Assembly (NCBI GenBank): GCA_041879425.1
Contig: CP090854.1
Location: 2,728,001-2,792,000, forward strand
Direction: 5' to 3'
Origin: Vibrio pomeroyi
GTDB lineage: Bacteria > Pseudomonadota > Gammaproteobacteria > Enterobacterales > Vibrionaceae
DNA length: 64,000 nt
The first letter of the stretch is position 1, and every line of letters starts with the position of its first letter. Below the pieces are notes generated by a model, which worked only from the letters and a program-made list of their open reading frames with translations, was not told the origin of the DNA and made no database searches. Below are positions 7,641 to 18,724 of the stretch, piece by piece. Position numbers and translations under genes: made by a program.

Positions 7641-7723
7641 CGTTTATAAATTTGCTCCGATTTTAAATATGAGCCAGTATCAATAATGAACTATCAAAAA
7701 CTTAAACTTGCAAAGGATTTTGT

Positions 7724-8653
7724 ATGGCTATTGATACATTGATTACTATTGGCGTCTTTACCGTCGTCGCACTGTTATTTATTTTCGCCGGAGTAAAAAC
7801 CGTTCCGCAAGGCAATAACTGGACGGTAGAACGCTTCGGTCGCTACACGCATACCCTAAGACCGGGTTTAAACTTGATCATTCCGTTTATTGATAAAGTT
7901 GGACAACGCATCAGCATGATGGAGCGTGTTCTCGACATACCAGCTCAAGAGGTCATCTCTAAAGACAACGCGAACGTAGTTATTGATGCGGTGTGTTTTG
8001 TTCAGGTTATCGATGCCCCTAAAGCGGCCTATGAAGTGAACGACCTTGAGCACGCGATTCGTAACTTAACCCTCACCAATATCCGTACTGTATTGGGTTC
8101 TATGGAACTGGATGAAATGCTCAGCCAGCGTGACATGATCAATACCAAATTGCTTAACATCGTCGATGAAGCAACTAACCCTTGGGGGGTAAAAGTTACA
8201 CGTATTGAGATTAAAGACGTACAACCACCAGCCGATCTTACCGCTGCGATGAATGCTCAGATGAAGGCAGAACGAAACAAACGTGCTGATATCTTAGAAG
8301 CAGAAGGCGTAAGGCAAGCAGAGATCCTAAAAGCAGAAGGTCACAAGCAGTCAGAGATCCTGAAAGCGGAAGGTGAAAAACAAGCCGCGATACTTCAAGC
8401 AGAAGCTCGTGAACGTGCTGCAGAAGCAGAAGCGAAAGCCACTGAAATGGTATCTACGGCGATCGCTCAAGGTGACATGCAAGCCGTAAACTACTTTATT
8501 GCACAAGGCTACACCGACGCACTGAAATCAATAGGTCAAGCCGAAAACGGCAAGATCATCATGCTACCACTTGAAGCAACAGGCCTAATGGGTTCTGTCG
8601 CTGGTATTGCAGAGATGTTTGCGCATAAGAATGACAAAGGTAGTAAGGACTAA
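7724..8653 (+). CDS. qmcA: SPFH/band-7 membrane protein QmcA
   Basis: This 309-residue protein is a stomatin/prohibitin-type (SPFH) protein. It has an N-terminal membrane anchor (residues 6-24), then the band-7 domain with the [20 protein letters not shown] stretch, and a long alanine/glutamate-rich coiled coil at residues 185-255 that contains tandem heptad-like repeats of the form AEGxxQAEILK. Such proteins form large inner-membrane rings that organise membrane domains and associate with proteases such as FtsH. AAAGGA stands 6 bases before the ATG. The NfeD partner gene starts 3 bases after the stop, the usual arrangement in which NfeD works with its SPFH partner. Confidence 0.92.
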   Translation: MAIDTLITIGVFTVVALLFIFAGVKTVPQGNNWTVERFGRYTHTLRPGLNLIIPFIDKVGQRISMMERVLDIPAQEVISKDNANVVIDAVCFVQVIDAPKAAYEVNDLEHAIRNLTLTNIRTVLGSMELDEMLSQRDMINTKLLNIVDEATNPWGVKVTRIEIKDVQPPADLTAAMNAQMKAERNKRADILEAEGVRQAEILKAEGHKQSEILKAEGEKQAAILQAEARERAAEAEAKATEMVSTAIAQGDMQAVNYFIAQGYTDALKSIGQAENGKIIMLPLEATGLMGSVAGIAEMFAHKNDKGSKD

Positions 8654-8656
8654 TTT

Positions 8657-9106
8657 ATGGTCGAATTACTAGAACAAGTAAACCACTGGCACTGGCTGGC
8701 ATTTGGTCTAGCACTGCTTGCACTTGAACTGGTTGGAACCGCTGGTTACTTTTTATGGATAGGCATATCTGCCATGCTGGTCGGTGCACTTTTGGGTGCT
8801 CTACCAATTGGTTGGCAGATGCAATGGCTATCCTTTGCTAGCTTCTCACTTATCACGACGTGGTTGTGGTGGAGAAGACAACTCTCGAATGACAAGCAAT
8901 CTGATGCAGGGAGAGAGTTAAACCAAAGAGAAAAGCAACTGGTAGGTCAAACCGTTATTCTAAGTGAAGACGTAAAGAAAGGTAGCTGTCGAATTAAGTT
9001 CGGAGACTCTTCTTGGTCTGCGAAGGCGAGTCAAGATATTCCATCTGGCACCGAAATTAAGATTGTCGCTTTAGACGGAATAGTTCTAATAGTAGAACCT
9101 TTATAA
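8657..9106 (+). CDS. NfeD family membrane protein (YbbJ-like)
   Basis: This is a 149-residue short NfeD protein. Three hydrophobic segments (residues 12-32, 34-52, 56-74) are followed by a soluble OB-fold domain beginning near QLVGQTVILSEDV and ending in GIVLIVEPL. Proteins of this form partner an SPFH protein, here QmcA, whose gene ends 3 bases upstream; AAGGAC inside the end of qmcA serves as its ribosome site. Length and topology agree with E. coli YbbJ. The two genes form one operon that ends at the hairpin at 9122. Confidence 0.9.
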   Translation: MVELLEQVNHWHWLAFGLALLALELVGTAGYFLWIGISAMLVGALLGALPIGWQMQWLSFASFSLITTWLWWRRQLSNDKQSDAGRELNQREKQLVGQTVILSEDVKKGSCRIKFGDSSWSAKASQDIPSGTEIKIVALDGIVLIVEPL

Positions 9107-9121
9107 TCAAGTGCTATAAGG

Positions 9122-9155
9122 AGCCTGCATTTTCAATAAATGCAGGCTTTTTCTA
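9122..9155 (+). terminator. terminator of the qmcA-nfeD operon
   Basis: AGCCTGCATTT pairs with AAATGCAGGCT around a 5-base loop, then TTTTCTATTTTT. It begins 15 bases after the NfeD stop. Confidence 0.88.
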
Positions 9156-9425
9156 TTTTTGAACCTTAATAATATTCGAATTATCATTGCGATAGATTGA
9201 ATTGAAAAAAAAATAAGTTCTTATTTCGAAAAGCTAAAAAGTTTGATTAAGCTAAAAAGGTATAAGAAAGCCAGATTTCTTACCCAAGATATATATGAAT
9301 AATTAGCCTGACTCTCGCTTAATTATAATTATTAAAAATGTTAAGTCCGTCAGATTTTTGAAATTTTCTTTTCCTTGTCCATACTTTCAATTATCTCAAT
9401 CAGAGATAAACCTAATGGAGTTTGT
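9156..9425. other. AT-rich gap before the small secreted protein
   Basis: Counting the terminator, 319 bases separate the NfeD stop from the next start codon. The stretch is markedly AT-rich with several A- and T-runs and short symmetrical AT stretches near 9320. It must contain the promoter of the small gene at 9426. No other gene is visible. Confidence 0.5.
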
Positions 9426-9605
9426 ATGAGACATTTTTTAATAATTCTAACGGCTATTTTCAGCTTATCATTCGGAAGCGCTCTCGCGAGCAGTCAGTCT
9501 CCTGGTAACGGAAACATGGGGCCTATTGTAAAATGTTCAGATGGTAATGCCGTCACTCACGTACCATTACTGATCTGTAAACATTACGGCGGAAAAGTGC
9601 TGTGA
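9426..9605 (+). CDS. small exported protein of unknown function
   Basis: This frame encodes 59 residues. The first 21 or so form a classical signal peptide: basic start MRH, hydrophobic core LIILTAIFSLSFG, and ALA before the likely cleavage site. The mature part is only about 38 residues, with two cysteines (VKCSD and LICKH) that could form one disulfide. GGAG stands 5 bases before ATG 9426; the in-frame upstream ATG at 9375 lacks such a site and would spoil the signal peptide. The gene stands alone between a terminator and the convergent cueR. I do not recognise the family. Confidence 0.65.
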   Translation: MRHFLIILTAIFSLSFGSALASSQSPGNGNMGPIVKCSDGNAVTHVPLLICKHYGGKVL

Positions 9606-9669
9606 TAGGAGACTAAAGTCAGGCTAGTAATGTAATTGCGGCCTGACGATTATTTATAACTGACACAAC

Positions 9670-10062
9670 CTAACTGCGGCCAGATAGATTGTTTAAGATA
9701 GGACATTCCGTGGAAGCATCACCAGGGCAGTCATGAACCCAAGATTGCAGTTGAGCTTTCATCTTGTTCAATTCAGCAAGCTTCAACTCTATTTCGTCTA
9801 ACTTCTGCGTTGCCTTCTTTTTTACCTCGTAGCTTTCTCTATTGGGATTCATTGCCAACTCAACCAGTGATTTACACTCATCAAGGGTAAACCCAACCAT
9901 TTTAGCTCTTAGTACAAACTCTAACTGTTCGATGTGAATCTCGCCGTATTGCCTATAGCCGTTTTCTGAACGATGTGGAGGACTCATCATGCCTTTACTT
10001 TCGTAAAAACGAATTGATTTCGCTGTTGTACCAACACGCTTCGCTACTTCACCAATATTCAC
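9670..10062 (-). CDS. cueR: MerR-family copper(I)-responsive regulator, CueR-type
   Basis: This is a 130-residue MerR-family activator. The N-terminal winged helix (MNIGEVAKRVGTTAKSIRFY) and RSENGYRQY wing match CueR. The metal loop CPGDASTEC keeps both ligand cysteines at positions 112 and 120, and serine is at position 77, which marks the sensors of +1 metals (copper, silver, gold). A dimerisation coiled coil spans about residues 80-108. I chose GTG 10062 because the homologues start there; the frame extends upstream to 10113 without family support. CueR normally activates copA and a multicopper oxidase, but neither gene lies nearby. It ends facing the small secreted gene. Confidence 0.85.
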   Translation of the reverse strand: MNIGEVAKRVGTTAKSIRFYESKGMMSPPHRSENGYRQYGEIHIEQLEFVLRAKMVGFTLDECKSLVELAMNPNRESYEVKKKATQKLDEIELKLAELNKMKAQLQSWVHDCPGDASTECPILNNLSGRS

Positions 10063-10089
10063 AATCTTACCTGTAAGCCTAAAATGAAA

Positions 10090-10123
10090 AACCGCAGTAC
10101 TGTTGTTATACAATACTGCGGTT
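10090..10123 (-). terminator. terminator of the lipoprotein gene
   Basis: AACCGCAGTA and TACTGCGGTT form a 10-base stem with a 14-base loop; read on the minus strand it is followed by TTTCATTTT. It separates the lipoprotein gene from cueR. Confidence 0.75.
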
Positions 10124-10155
10124 GAAAAACATAGTTAGGGCGTAACGTTAAAGGC

Positions 10156-10959
10156 TTACTCTTGCTCTAACAACCAAATCATAGTTTGAGATTTTTCTTC
10201 ACTGTCTAGCTTGTTGAACCAGTATGAAACCATTTCGATCTCTTTTGAGCCTTCTAGTGACGCTGGGTTAGCGTTCTTACGGTTCTTGAATGCCCAATCT
10301 GTTACTGCAGCTTGCTCTTCTTTTGTTGCTTCACCGTACCAATAGTTAACCATCTCTTGAGCTTGAGACGCCTTTGGTTCTTCAGCAACGACAGCCGCAA
10401 CAGGTACCGCTACTGGAGCAACAGCAATAGCTGTATGATTATTTGCGCCATTATATATTGTGTCGATATACGCTTTCGGCACAATGAAAGTTGTACTCAT
10501 TACTGAGTTTTGTCCATCAAGTGTAAATTCTAAGTTCTTTTCTCTTGCTTGCTGGATGTCAGCTTCGCTCAATGGAAATTTAATATATTGAGTCTTTGTG
10601 CAGTGTTCACTACAGCTCTCTCTTGGAAGTTGTCTCTCTTCAAGGTCTATCGTCTTACCAAAAAAGCTAACGGTTTCGTATTCTTTATAGCTCTGGAAAT
10701 AGCTTACATCCATGGTAATGGAAGATTCTGGAGCCGAATTCTGCGTTACTTCTTTGTTGTATGTAAAGTAGAGTGAAGATTTCAGGATGTCTGCCCCGAC
10801 ATTCGCTTTACTTTCCGCTACGTAAGATTGGCCAGTCACTTGAATGTAGCCACCTTTTGGCTGTACATCTGCAACTGAGTCTACAAAATTACTTTGTGAA
10901 TCGAGTGAACTACAAGCTCCCAAAAATAATGATAATACAACCACACTAACTTTATTCAT
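10156..10959 (-). CDS. lipoprotein of unknown function with two C-terminal repeats
   Basis: This is a 267-residue predicted lipoprotein. It starts MNKVSVVVLSLFLGACSS with a lipobox (LGAC, cysteine 16). I chose ATG 10959 because AAGGA precedes it and the lipobox sits correctly; the frame extends upstream to 11001. Residues 20-160 look like a beta-rich domain of unknown type with CSEHCTK in the middle. The last 66 residues hold two similar helical units, EMVNYWYGEATKEEQ and EMVSYWFNKLDSEEK, each ending in a tryptophan about 20 residues in. The gene lies downstream of the porin but is separated from it by 98 bases. I do not recognise a named family. Confidence 0.7.
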   Translation of the reverse strand: MNKVSVVVLSLFLGACSSLDSQSNFVDSVADVQPKGGYIQVTGQSYVAESKANVGADILKSSLYFTYNKEVTQNSAPESSITMDVSYFQSYKEYETVSFFGKTIDLEERQLPRESCSEHCTKTQYIKFPLSEADIQQAREKNLEFTLDGQNSVMSTTFIVPKAYIDTIYNGANNHTAIAVAPVAVPVAAVVAEEPKASQAQEMVNYWYGEATKEEQAAVTDWAFKNRKNANPASLEGSKEIEMVSYWFNKLDSEEKSQTMIWLLEQE

Positions 10960-10988
10960 TATGACTAATTCCTTATATTCACTATGGA

Positions 10989-11021
10989 AAAACGCTGGCA
11001 AACAAAATTTACCAGCGTTTT
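10989..11021 (-). terminator. terminator of the porin gene
   Basis: AAAACGCTGG and CCAGCGTTTT form a 10-base stem; on the minus strand it runs into TTTTTCC. It lies just downstream of the porin stop and upstream of the lipoprotein start. Confidence 0.85.
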
Positions 11022-11057
11022 GATTTTTATCTAACTGTTTAAGCTGAAGATTCTAGC

Positions 11058-12161
11058 TTAGAAACCGTATTCAAGACCAACGCGAGTTACGATATCTGTA
11101 TCAGCGTCACCAACAGTACGACCCGCTACACGTAGGTAAGGTACGAAACCGTTATGAACAGCCATTAGCTGACCAGAGATAGTGTTGCTGTCTGAGTTAG
11201 CGTCTTTCTTACCGTTTGTTTCAGACTCAAGGTTAGCTGCGTAACCTAATTTGAAACCGATTGGACCGTTCCAGTATTGACCAATGATTGAGTAAGAATC
11301 TTGAGTTACTTTGCGGATGCTGTTATCTAGCTCTTCGCCTTTATAAGCTGCTGCGAAGCCAAAACCTGCAGGTAGGCTAGCTTCAAAACCAACGATGTAT
11401 GCAAATGTATCGTCTTTAATTTCCGCAGCAGCAGCTACAGGGTCTGCAATCCCCGTCTCTGGGTTAAACTCAAAGCCAGCATCAACGGCAGGAGTCACAC
11501 GTGTACCAGATTCAACCGCACCCATCAAAGTTACTTTTTCAAAGCTGTATTTAGCACTTGCGCCAGCAAAGCTTGCATCACGTGTAGCGTTACCACCACC
11601 ATTGTTATCGTCATCACGACCAACAGAAGCAGCAAAAGAGAATCCACCAAATTTAGCTGAATCGTAACGAACTTGGTTAGATTGACGATCGTAGTGACCG
11701 TTGATGCCGCCCCAATCGAATACAGAACCTAGACCAGGGTTAGAGAATGGCCAGTCGACGATTTCGTATAGTGGTGTCAGAACACGACCGACACGTAGGT
11801 TACCCCAAGAGCCAGAAGCACCGATGAAAGTATCACGGAAACCTAGCACACCACCTGAAACACCACCGTGAGACCAGTCTGTGCTATCTACGTAACCAGA
11901 TTCGATCTGCATTGTGATTAATACGTCATCAAACATATCTTTATGAGCACGGAAACCGATACGAGATTCGTTCTCTACGACAAAGCCCTTGCTGTTGTTG
12001 TTGTTATCAGTCGTGTTGTAGTTAACCATTGAGATAGCTGCAACACCGTATACGTCAACGTTGAAGTCAGAGTTGATACCAACTTCTTTCGCCATTACGC
12101 CTGTCGATAAAAGTGCAACGGATGCACCTAGTAGAGTACGTTTGAAAATTTTGTTTTCCAT
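11058..12161 (-). CDS. outer-membrane general porin (OmpU/OmpL-like)
   Basis: This 367-residue protein is a gram-negative trimeric porin. A signal peptide (residues 1-24, ending GVMA) precedes alternating beta-strand sequence, beginning with VDVYGVAAISMVNY and ending with the typical C-terminal phenylalanine (VTRVGLEYGF) recognised by the Bam machinery. RIGFRAHKD and LRVGRVLTPLYEIVD (the constriction-loop region) are typical of Vibrio porins. AGGAG stands before the ATG. The upstream gap of more than 450 bases is AT-rich with many T-runs, as is common for strongly regulated outer-membrane proteins. Which named Vibrio porin it corresponds to cannot be decided from sequence memory alone. Confidence 0.88.
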   Translation of the reverse strand: MENKIFKRTLLGASVALLSTGVMAKEVGINSDFNVDVYGVAAISMVNYNTTDNNNNSKGFVVENESRIGFRAHKDMFDDVLITMQIESGYVDSTDWSHGGVSGGVLGFRDTFIGASGSWGNLRVGRVLTPLYEIVDWPFSNPGLGSVFDWGGINGHYDRQSNQVRYDSAKFGGFSFAASVGRDDDNNGGGNATRDASFAGASAKYSFEKVTLMGAVESGTRVTPAVDAGFEFNPETGIADPVAAAAEIKDDTFAYIVGFEASLPAGFGFAAAYKGEELDNSIRKVTQDSYSIIGQYWNGPIGFKLGYAANLESETNGKKDANSDSNTISGQLMAVHNGFVPYLRVAGRTVGDADTDIVTRVGLEYGF

Positions 12162-12633
12162 GGAATAAAACTCCTAAAAATGGATATAGCTGTTTGAATA
12201 TTTCCCGCCTAAAGTTGGCCGCCGTAGAGAGAAATACCTTTTCTTGTTTGAGAACCCTTAACACTGAATTCTCTATTTCCTTTCTGGGTATACACATCGT
12301 GCATCCATGGCATTAAGACTAACTTCGCCCTCAAAAAGATCAATGAGAACTTAATTTTCATCTAAAAAAATATGAGTTGGTGCAAATTTAGTAGGTACTT
12401 AGTGATCCAGATCGATAAAATGAAAAGCTCACAACCAAAAACAGCAATTTCAAATAAAAACAATAAGTTAAATGAAAGTGCCTTTTATAAAAATAGATAT
12501 GACTCGCATTTTAAGTACAACTAGAACAGCATTTCATTAATGTTGAGCACCATCACTGTCCTAATTTGAGACTTCGTATAGGAACAAAATTCTCAACAAA
12601 CAAAAAGCTTGCTAATTTATAGCAAAAACTAAA
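12162..12633. other. long regulatory gap upstream of the porin
   Basis: No gene is visible. The stretch carries A/T tracts typical of regulated outer-membrane protein promoters and, at 12541-12598, a long imperfect inverted repeat (TGTTGAG...CTCAACA with an inner GTCCTA...TAGGAAC). The porin transcript probably has a long 5' leader. No regulator site can be assigned with confidence. Confidence 0.5.
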
Positions 12634-12660
12634 AAGGCACTCCCTTGAAAGGAGTGCCTT
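12634..12660 (-). terminator. terminator of ligA
   Basis: AAGGCACTCC and GGAGTGCCTT form a 10-base stem with a 7-base loop; on the minus strand it runs into TTTAGTTTTT. It stands 25 bases after the ligA stop. Confidence 0.88.
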
Positions 12661-12684
12661 TGAGCTTTTTTTATCTGAATTTAC

Positions 12685-14751
<2,067 letters not shown>

Positions 14752-14789
14752 CTATAAATATAGATTATTTACAAGGCTAAACAATACGG

Positions 14790-15833
14790 CTAGGCGTTCG
14801 ATGCCGTCATAAAGTCTCTGATTTGCTTGCGGTAGTCAGACAAACGGTTTGGTGTCATTAAGTTACGTGACTCATCCAAAACATTTCCGCCCATATCATC
14901 AGCAATTTTCTGCGCCGCACTCAACATTACATTGAAGTTTTGATCAGCTTGACCGTAACAAGGCAACGTCATAAAGAACGAAATACCTTTCGTCGTGAAG
15001 TCAGCAGGATCGTCATGTTCTAGCGTGCCTGGCTGCATCATGTTCGCTACGCTGAAAATAACTTTTGGTTCGTCACTCGATTGTGCAAAGCAGTGGTAGA
15101 TAGACATCTCACCATAAGTTAACCCGTTGTTTTCCATGCTGCGGAACAGCTCAGTACCCACGAATGGGATCTCTCCAGCACAGTGAACATTAAGAACGAT
15201 AACTTCTAATCCAAGTTCTTCATCTGGCTTCGTTTCTTCAACAGGTGCACTTTGTGGAGTAACGACTGCTTTCGCAACAACAGGCTCACTTTGAGTGAAC
15301 GTTTCGTTTGGAACAAGAGGCTCATCAACCGTCTCAGAAGTTTCTTCAAACGAACCGTACTGCTCTTTAAAGCCTGCATGGTTTTCTTTTTGTTCGTCGG
15401 TCAACTCAAAGCTTGGAACTTCAGGCTCAATAACCTTCTCTTCCTCAAGCTCTTCCGGTTCACTCTCAACCTTGATTGGGTCTTCAACACTGAAAGAAGG
15501 AAGATCATTCAATTCGATGTCATCTTCGTGAGCTTCTTTCACTTGTGGCGCTGTAAGTGGATCTGAATCGATCAGAGGATCAGTCGCAGATGGCGAAACA
15601 GCAAAATCCGGTTCTTTACGTTCTTTTCGGATTATCTCAAAATCATCTTCTGGGGCGAATGAACGATTTGGGATAGTTTCTGCTTCATCTAAGCTATCGT
15701 TATCAAGCTTACCAAGCGGCTTATCACCAAACTTTGCTTTCCCTTCTTTTTTACTCGTCCACAGACCGTGGAACAATAATGCGGCGATAGCTAGTGCGCC
15801 AACAATAATGAGTACAAATCGCAATTCCTGCAT
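14790..15833 (-). CDS. zipA: cell division protein ZipA
   Basis: This 347-residue protein is the bitopic division protein that anchors FtsZ to the inner membrane. It has the inverted topology of the family: an N-terminal membrane segment (residues 4-23, [18 protein letters not shown]), a charged stretch, a long acidic and proline-containing linker (about residues 60-205), and the C-terminal FtsZ-binding domain (from about residue 207, with [20 protein letters not shown], then [17 protein letters not shown]). The order zipA-ligA next to cysZ equals that of E. coli. It is divergent from cysZ with a 229-base gap that must hold both promoters. Confidence 0.95.
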   Translation of the reverse strand: MQELRFVLIIVGALAIAALLFHGLWTSKKEGKAKFGDKPLGKLDNDSLDEAETIPNRSFAPEDDFEIIRKERKEPDFAVSPSATDPLIDSDPLTAPQVKEAHEDDIELNDLPSFSVEDPIKVESEPEELEEEKVIEPEVPSFELTDEQKENHAGFKEQYGSFEETSETVDEPLVPNETFTQSEPVVAKAVVTPQSAPVEETKPDEELGLEVIVLNVHCAGEIPFVGTELFRSMENNGLTYGEMSIYHCFAQSSDEPKVIFSVANMMQPGTLEHDDPADFTTKGISFFMTLPCYGQADQNFNVMLSAAQKIADDMGGNVLDESRNLMTPNRLSDYRKQIRDFMTASNA

Positions 15834-16062
15834 TTTTCGCTCTCAGCTTTCTTAGTCAACTAGCGATAAAGACGCTGTCACTAAGTTGGGTTAATTTGGC
15901 CAATCTCACTACTCTATCAAAAGTAGCCACTGTTTTAGAACAACTTAATACAATTAGTTCCTTACATGGTGTGATTTTCGCCACGCTTTTTTTCTTAATT
16001 TCGGTCGAGTACACTAGACATGTTTGCTATTTAATCAAATTCACATGTGACCTAATTTAAAT

Positions 16063-16821
16063 ATGACTATTGAATCTGTTCCACGCTCAGGCTTTGGCTA
16101 TTTTATTTTCGGAATAAAAATCGCTTTATCACCGAGCATTCGTAAGTTTGTACTACTTCCTCTGATCGCTAACGTGTTGCTTGTTGGTGGTGCCTTGTTT
16201 TATATCTTTTCCAATCTAAACACTTGGATTGAAGGTTGGATTGGTGCATTGCCAAGTTTCTTGTCTTGGTTGTCATACCTTTTATGGCCGTTACTTGTCT
16301 TAACCGTCTTGGCCACGTTCTCGTATTTCTTTAGTACGCTCGCTAACTTCATTGCCGCACCGTTCAACGGTTTACTCGCAGAAAAAGTGGAAGAGTTGCT
16401 GAGCGGTAAAAAAGTCAATGACGATGGTTTGCTTGATGTTCTCAAAGATACCCCACGCATATTAGCGAGAGAATGGCGCAAGCTTGTCTACGTTCTGCCA
16501 AAAGCGATCGGTTTATTCCTACTTTTGTTAATTCCAGCACTAGGACAAACCGTTGCACCGTTTTTATGGTTCATCTTCACAGCATGGATGTTAGCGATTC
16601 AATACGCTGACTACCCGTTCGATAACCATAAAATCAAGTTCGATGACATGAGAAACAATTTGAAACAAAAACAAGGTAAGAGCTACAGCTTCGGTGCGCT
16701 TGTTTCTGTTTTCACTACTATTCCAATTTTAAACCTGATTGTGATGCCCGTTGCCGTTTGTGGCGCAACGGCAATGTGGGTCGCTGAGTTTAAAGACCAA
16801 GCTCTACGCTCACGTCTATAA
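16063..16821 (+). CDS. cysZ: sulfate permease CysZ
   Basis: This 252-residue protein is the CysZ inner-membrane sulfate transporter that supplies the cysteine pathway. It begins with the family motif SGFGYFIFGIKIALSPSIRKFV, continues with about four long hydrophobic segments, and contains the conserved ANFIAAPFNGLLAEKVE and DYPFDNHKIKF stretches. Length agrees with the family (about 250). The ribosome site before the ATG is weak. cysK follows 238 bases downstream on the same strand; this is the cysZ-cysK order of E. coli, and the gap probably holds a separate cysK promoter. Confidence 0.94.
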   Translation: MTIESVPRSGFGYFIFGIKIALSPSIRKFVLLPLIANVLLVGGALFYIFSNLNTWIEGWIGALPSFLSWLSYLLWPLLVLTVLATFSYFFSTLANFIAAPFNGLLAEKVEELLSGKKVNDDGLLDVLKDTPRILAREWRKLVYVLPKAIGLFLLLLIPALGQTVAPFLWFIFTAWMLAIQYADYPFDNHKIKFDDMRNNLKQKQGKSYSFGALVSVFTTIPILNLIVMPVAVCGATAMWVAEFKDQALRSRL

Positions 16822-17059
16822 GTTCTCGTCTCTAACCCGGCCTACACTTCCTAGTTTCGCCTATCTTTTTGAAGTTCTGATTTCAATAAAGATAGGCGTC
16901 AATTCTGCTACATATCTATATGATATAACTTTTTAATCCTTTTACCTTTTTTTCAACTTGTTTAATCTAAATTCAAGCTGAACAAACATCGAAAGACACT
17001 AGACGGTAAAGTGATTGATATACTACGTTTAGTTCTGTCATTAAATGAAGGAATATCGC

Positions 17060-18028
17060 ATGAGCAAGATCTACGAAGACAACACCCTAACGATTGGTAA
17101 CACACCTCTAGTCCGCCTTAACAAAGTAAGCAAAGGTAACGTCCTAGCTAAGATCGAAGCTCGTAACCCAAGCTTCAGTGTAAAGTGCCGTATCGGTTCA
17201 AACATGATCTGGGAAGCGGAAAAAGCAGGTACTCTGAAGCCAGGTATCGAGCTTGTTGAACCTACTAGTGGTAACACTGGTGTTGCTCTTGCATTCGTAG
17301 CTGCGGCGCGCGGTTACAAGCTAACGCTAACTATGCCGGAGTCAATGAGCCTAGAACGTCGTAAGCTGCTTAAAGCACTCGGCGCAAACCTAGTGCTAAC
17401 TGAAGCACCAAAAGGCATGAACGGCGCGATTGCTAAAGCAGAAGAGATTGTTGCTTCAGACCCAGACAAGTATCTACTACTTCAACAGTTCAACAACCCA
17501 GCTAACCCACAGATTCACGAGCAGACAACTGGTCCTGAGATTTGGGAAGCAACAGACGGCGAAATCGACGTGTTTGTAGCGGGTGTTGGTACGGGCGGTA
17601 CTATCACTGGTACAAGTCGTTACATTAAAGGTGAAAAAGGCAAAGCGATTACTTCAGTAGCGGTTGAGCCGGCTGAGTCTCCAGTTATTGCACAAGCGCT
17701 TGCAGGTGAAGAAATCAAGCCAGCTCCGCACAAAATTCAAGGTATCGGCGCAGGTTTCATCCCTGGAAACCTAGATTTAGAGATTATTGACCGCGTAGAA
17801 TCGGTAACTTCTGAAGAAGCGATTGAGATGGCTCAACGCCTAATGAAAGAAGAAGGTATCCTTGCTGGCATCTCATCTGGTGCAGCTGTGGTAGCCGCTA
17901 ACAGAATCGCAGAACTCCCTGAATTTGCAGGGAAAACTATCGTAACGGTACTACCAAGCTCTGGTGAACGTTACCTAAGTACAGCCCTATTTGCTGGCAT
18001 CTTTACGGAAAAAGAGAACCAACAATAA
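17060..18028 (+). CDS. cysK: cysteine synthase A
   Basis: This 322-residue PLP enzyme makes cysteine from O-acetylserine and sulfide. The PLP lysine is K42 in SFSVKCRIG, and the substrate-binding loop [12 protein letters not shown] and the phosphate-binding GTGGTITG motif follow. The C-terminal region [12 protein letters not shown] is typical of CysK. I chose ATG 17060 because AAGGAA stands before it and homologues start MSKIYEDN; an ATG at 17045 is also in frame. A strong terminator follows. Codon use is that of a highly expressed gene. It sits between cysZ and the pts operon as in E. coli. Confidence 0.97.
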   Translation: MSKIYEDNTLTIGNTPLVRLNKVSKGNVLAKIEARNPSFSVKCRIGSNMIWEAEKAGTLKPGIELVEPTSGNTGVALAFVAAARGYKLTLTMPESMSLERRKLLKALGANLVLTEAPKGMNGAIAKAEEIVASDPDKYLLLQQFNNPANPQIHEQTTGPEIWEATDGEIDVFVAGVGTGGTITGTSRYIKGEKGKAITSVAVEPAESPVIAQALAGEEIKPAPHKIQGIGAGFIPGNLDLEIIDRVESVTSEEAIEMAQRLMKEEGILAGISSGAAVVAANRIAELPEFAGKTIVTVLPSSGERYLSTALFAGIFTEKENQQ

Positions 18029-18054
18029 TATGTGGTCAAATCAATTTTTCGTCC

Positions 18055-18081
18055 AAAAAAGCCCCGTTTAGGGGCTTTTTT
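18055..18081 (+). terminator. terminator of cysK
   Basis: AAAAAAGCCCC and GGGGCTTTTTT form an 11-base stem with a 5-base loop and a T-run, 27 bases after the cysK stop. Confidence 0.92.
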
Positions 18082-18330
18082 GTTGATCCCTGCCCCACCT
18101 TTGGTAATATCGGGTCTGTTTTATTTTTCGCTTCAAAATAAAAGAAGCAATAAACAAATTCTGAAAGTCATGAGTACTCAACAAAAGACGACCATGGCTG
18201 GATAAAAATTTATAACCAGTCTAAGTTCTAACACGAACATGGCGTACTAGCCTCTAGCGCATTTGGGCTAAAGCAGTTAAGCTAATCTGGTTACAAACTT
18301 ACAAAAAATAAATTAATTGGGGTATATAAA
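18082..18330. other. promoter/leader region of the pts operon
   Basis: With the terminator, 302 bases separate cysK from ptsH. No gene is visible. The last 100 bases presumably hold the ptsH promoter(s); the ribosome site is GGGG 8 bases before the ATG. I could not find a convincing CRP site by eye. Confidence 0.5.
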
Positions 18331-18588
18331 ATGTACGAGAAGCAAGTAGAAATCACAGCAGAAAACGGTCTTCACACTCGTCCAGCTGCACAGTTCGTTA
18401 AAGAAGCAAAATCTTTCGACGCTGACATCACAGTGACTTCTAACGGCAAAAGCGCTAGCGCGAAAAGCCTGTTCAAACTACAAACTTTAGGCCTAGTAAA
18501 AGGTACTAACGTTACTATTTCAGCTGAAGGTCCTCAAGCTCAGCAAGCAGTAGACCACCTAGTTGCTCTTATGGATCAACTACACTAA
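18331..18588 (+). CDS. ptsH: phosphocarrier protein HPr
   Basis: This 85-residue protein is HPr, which carries phosphate from enzyme I to the sugar-specific EII proteins of the phosphotransferase system. The phosphorylated histidine is H15 ([11 protein letters not shown]) and the regulatory-site serine S46 (SAKSLFKLQ) is present. The length is exactly that of E. coli HPr. It is the first gene of ptsH-ptsI-crr. A strong stem-loop lies in the 136-base gap before ptsI and may set the HPr to enzyme I ratio. Confidence 0.98.
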   Translation: MYEKQVEITAENGLHTRPAAQFVKEAKSFDADITVTSNGKSASAKSLFKLQTLGLVKGTNVTISAEGPQAQQAVDHLVALMDQLH

Positions 18589-18604
18589 TACGGTCTCCTT
18601 CTTT

Positions 18605-18635
18605 CAAAGCCATTTTGCACAGCAAAGTGGCTTTG
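18605..18635 (+). promoter_or_regulatory. stem-loop between ptsH and ptsI
   Basis: CAAAGCCATTTTGC and GCAAAGTGGCTTTG pair over 14 positions (one G-U pair) around a 3-base loop. No U-run follows, so it is unlikely to be a complete terminator. It may stabilise the ptsH message or be a processing or attenuation site. The structure is seen; the role is inferred. Confidence 0.55.
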
Positions 18636-18724
18636 TTCGAAATAGATAGGAATAAGCGCGACATTAGTCGACGACTTAAAGTCACACACTCTCCCGTTTA
18701 CAGTTGAACAACTAAGGTAAGGCT

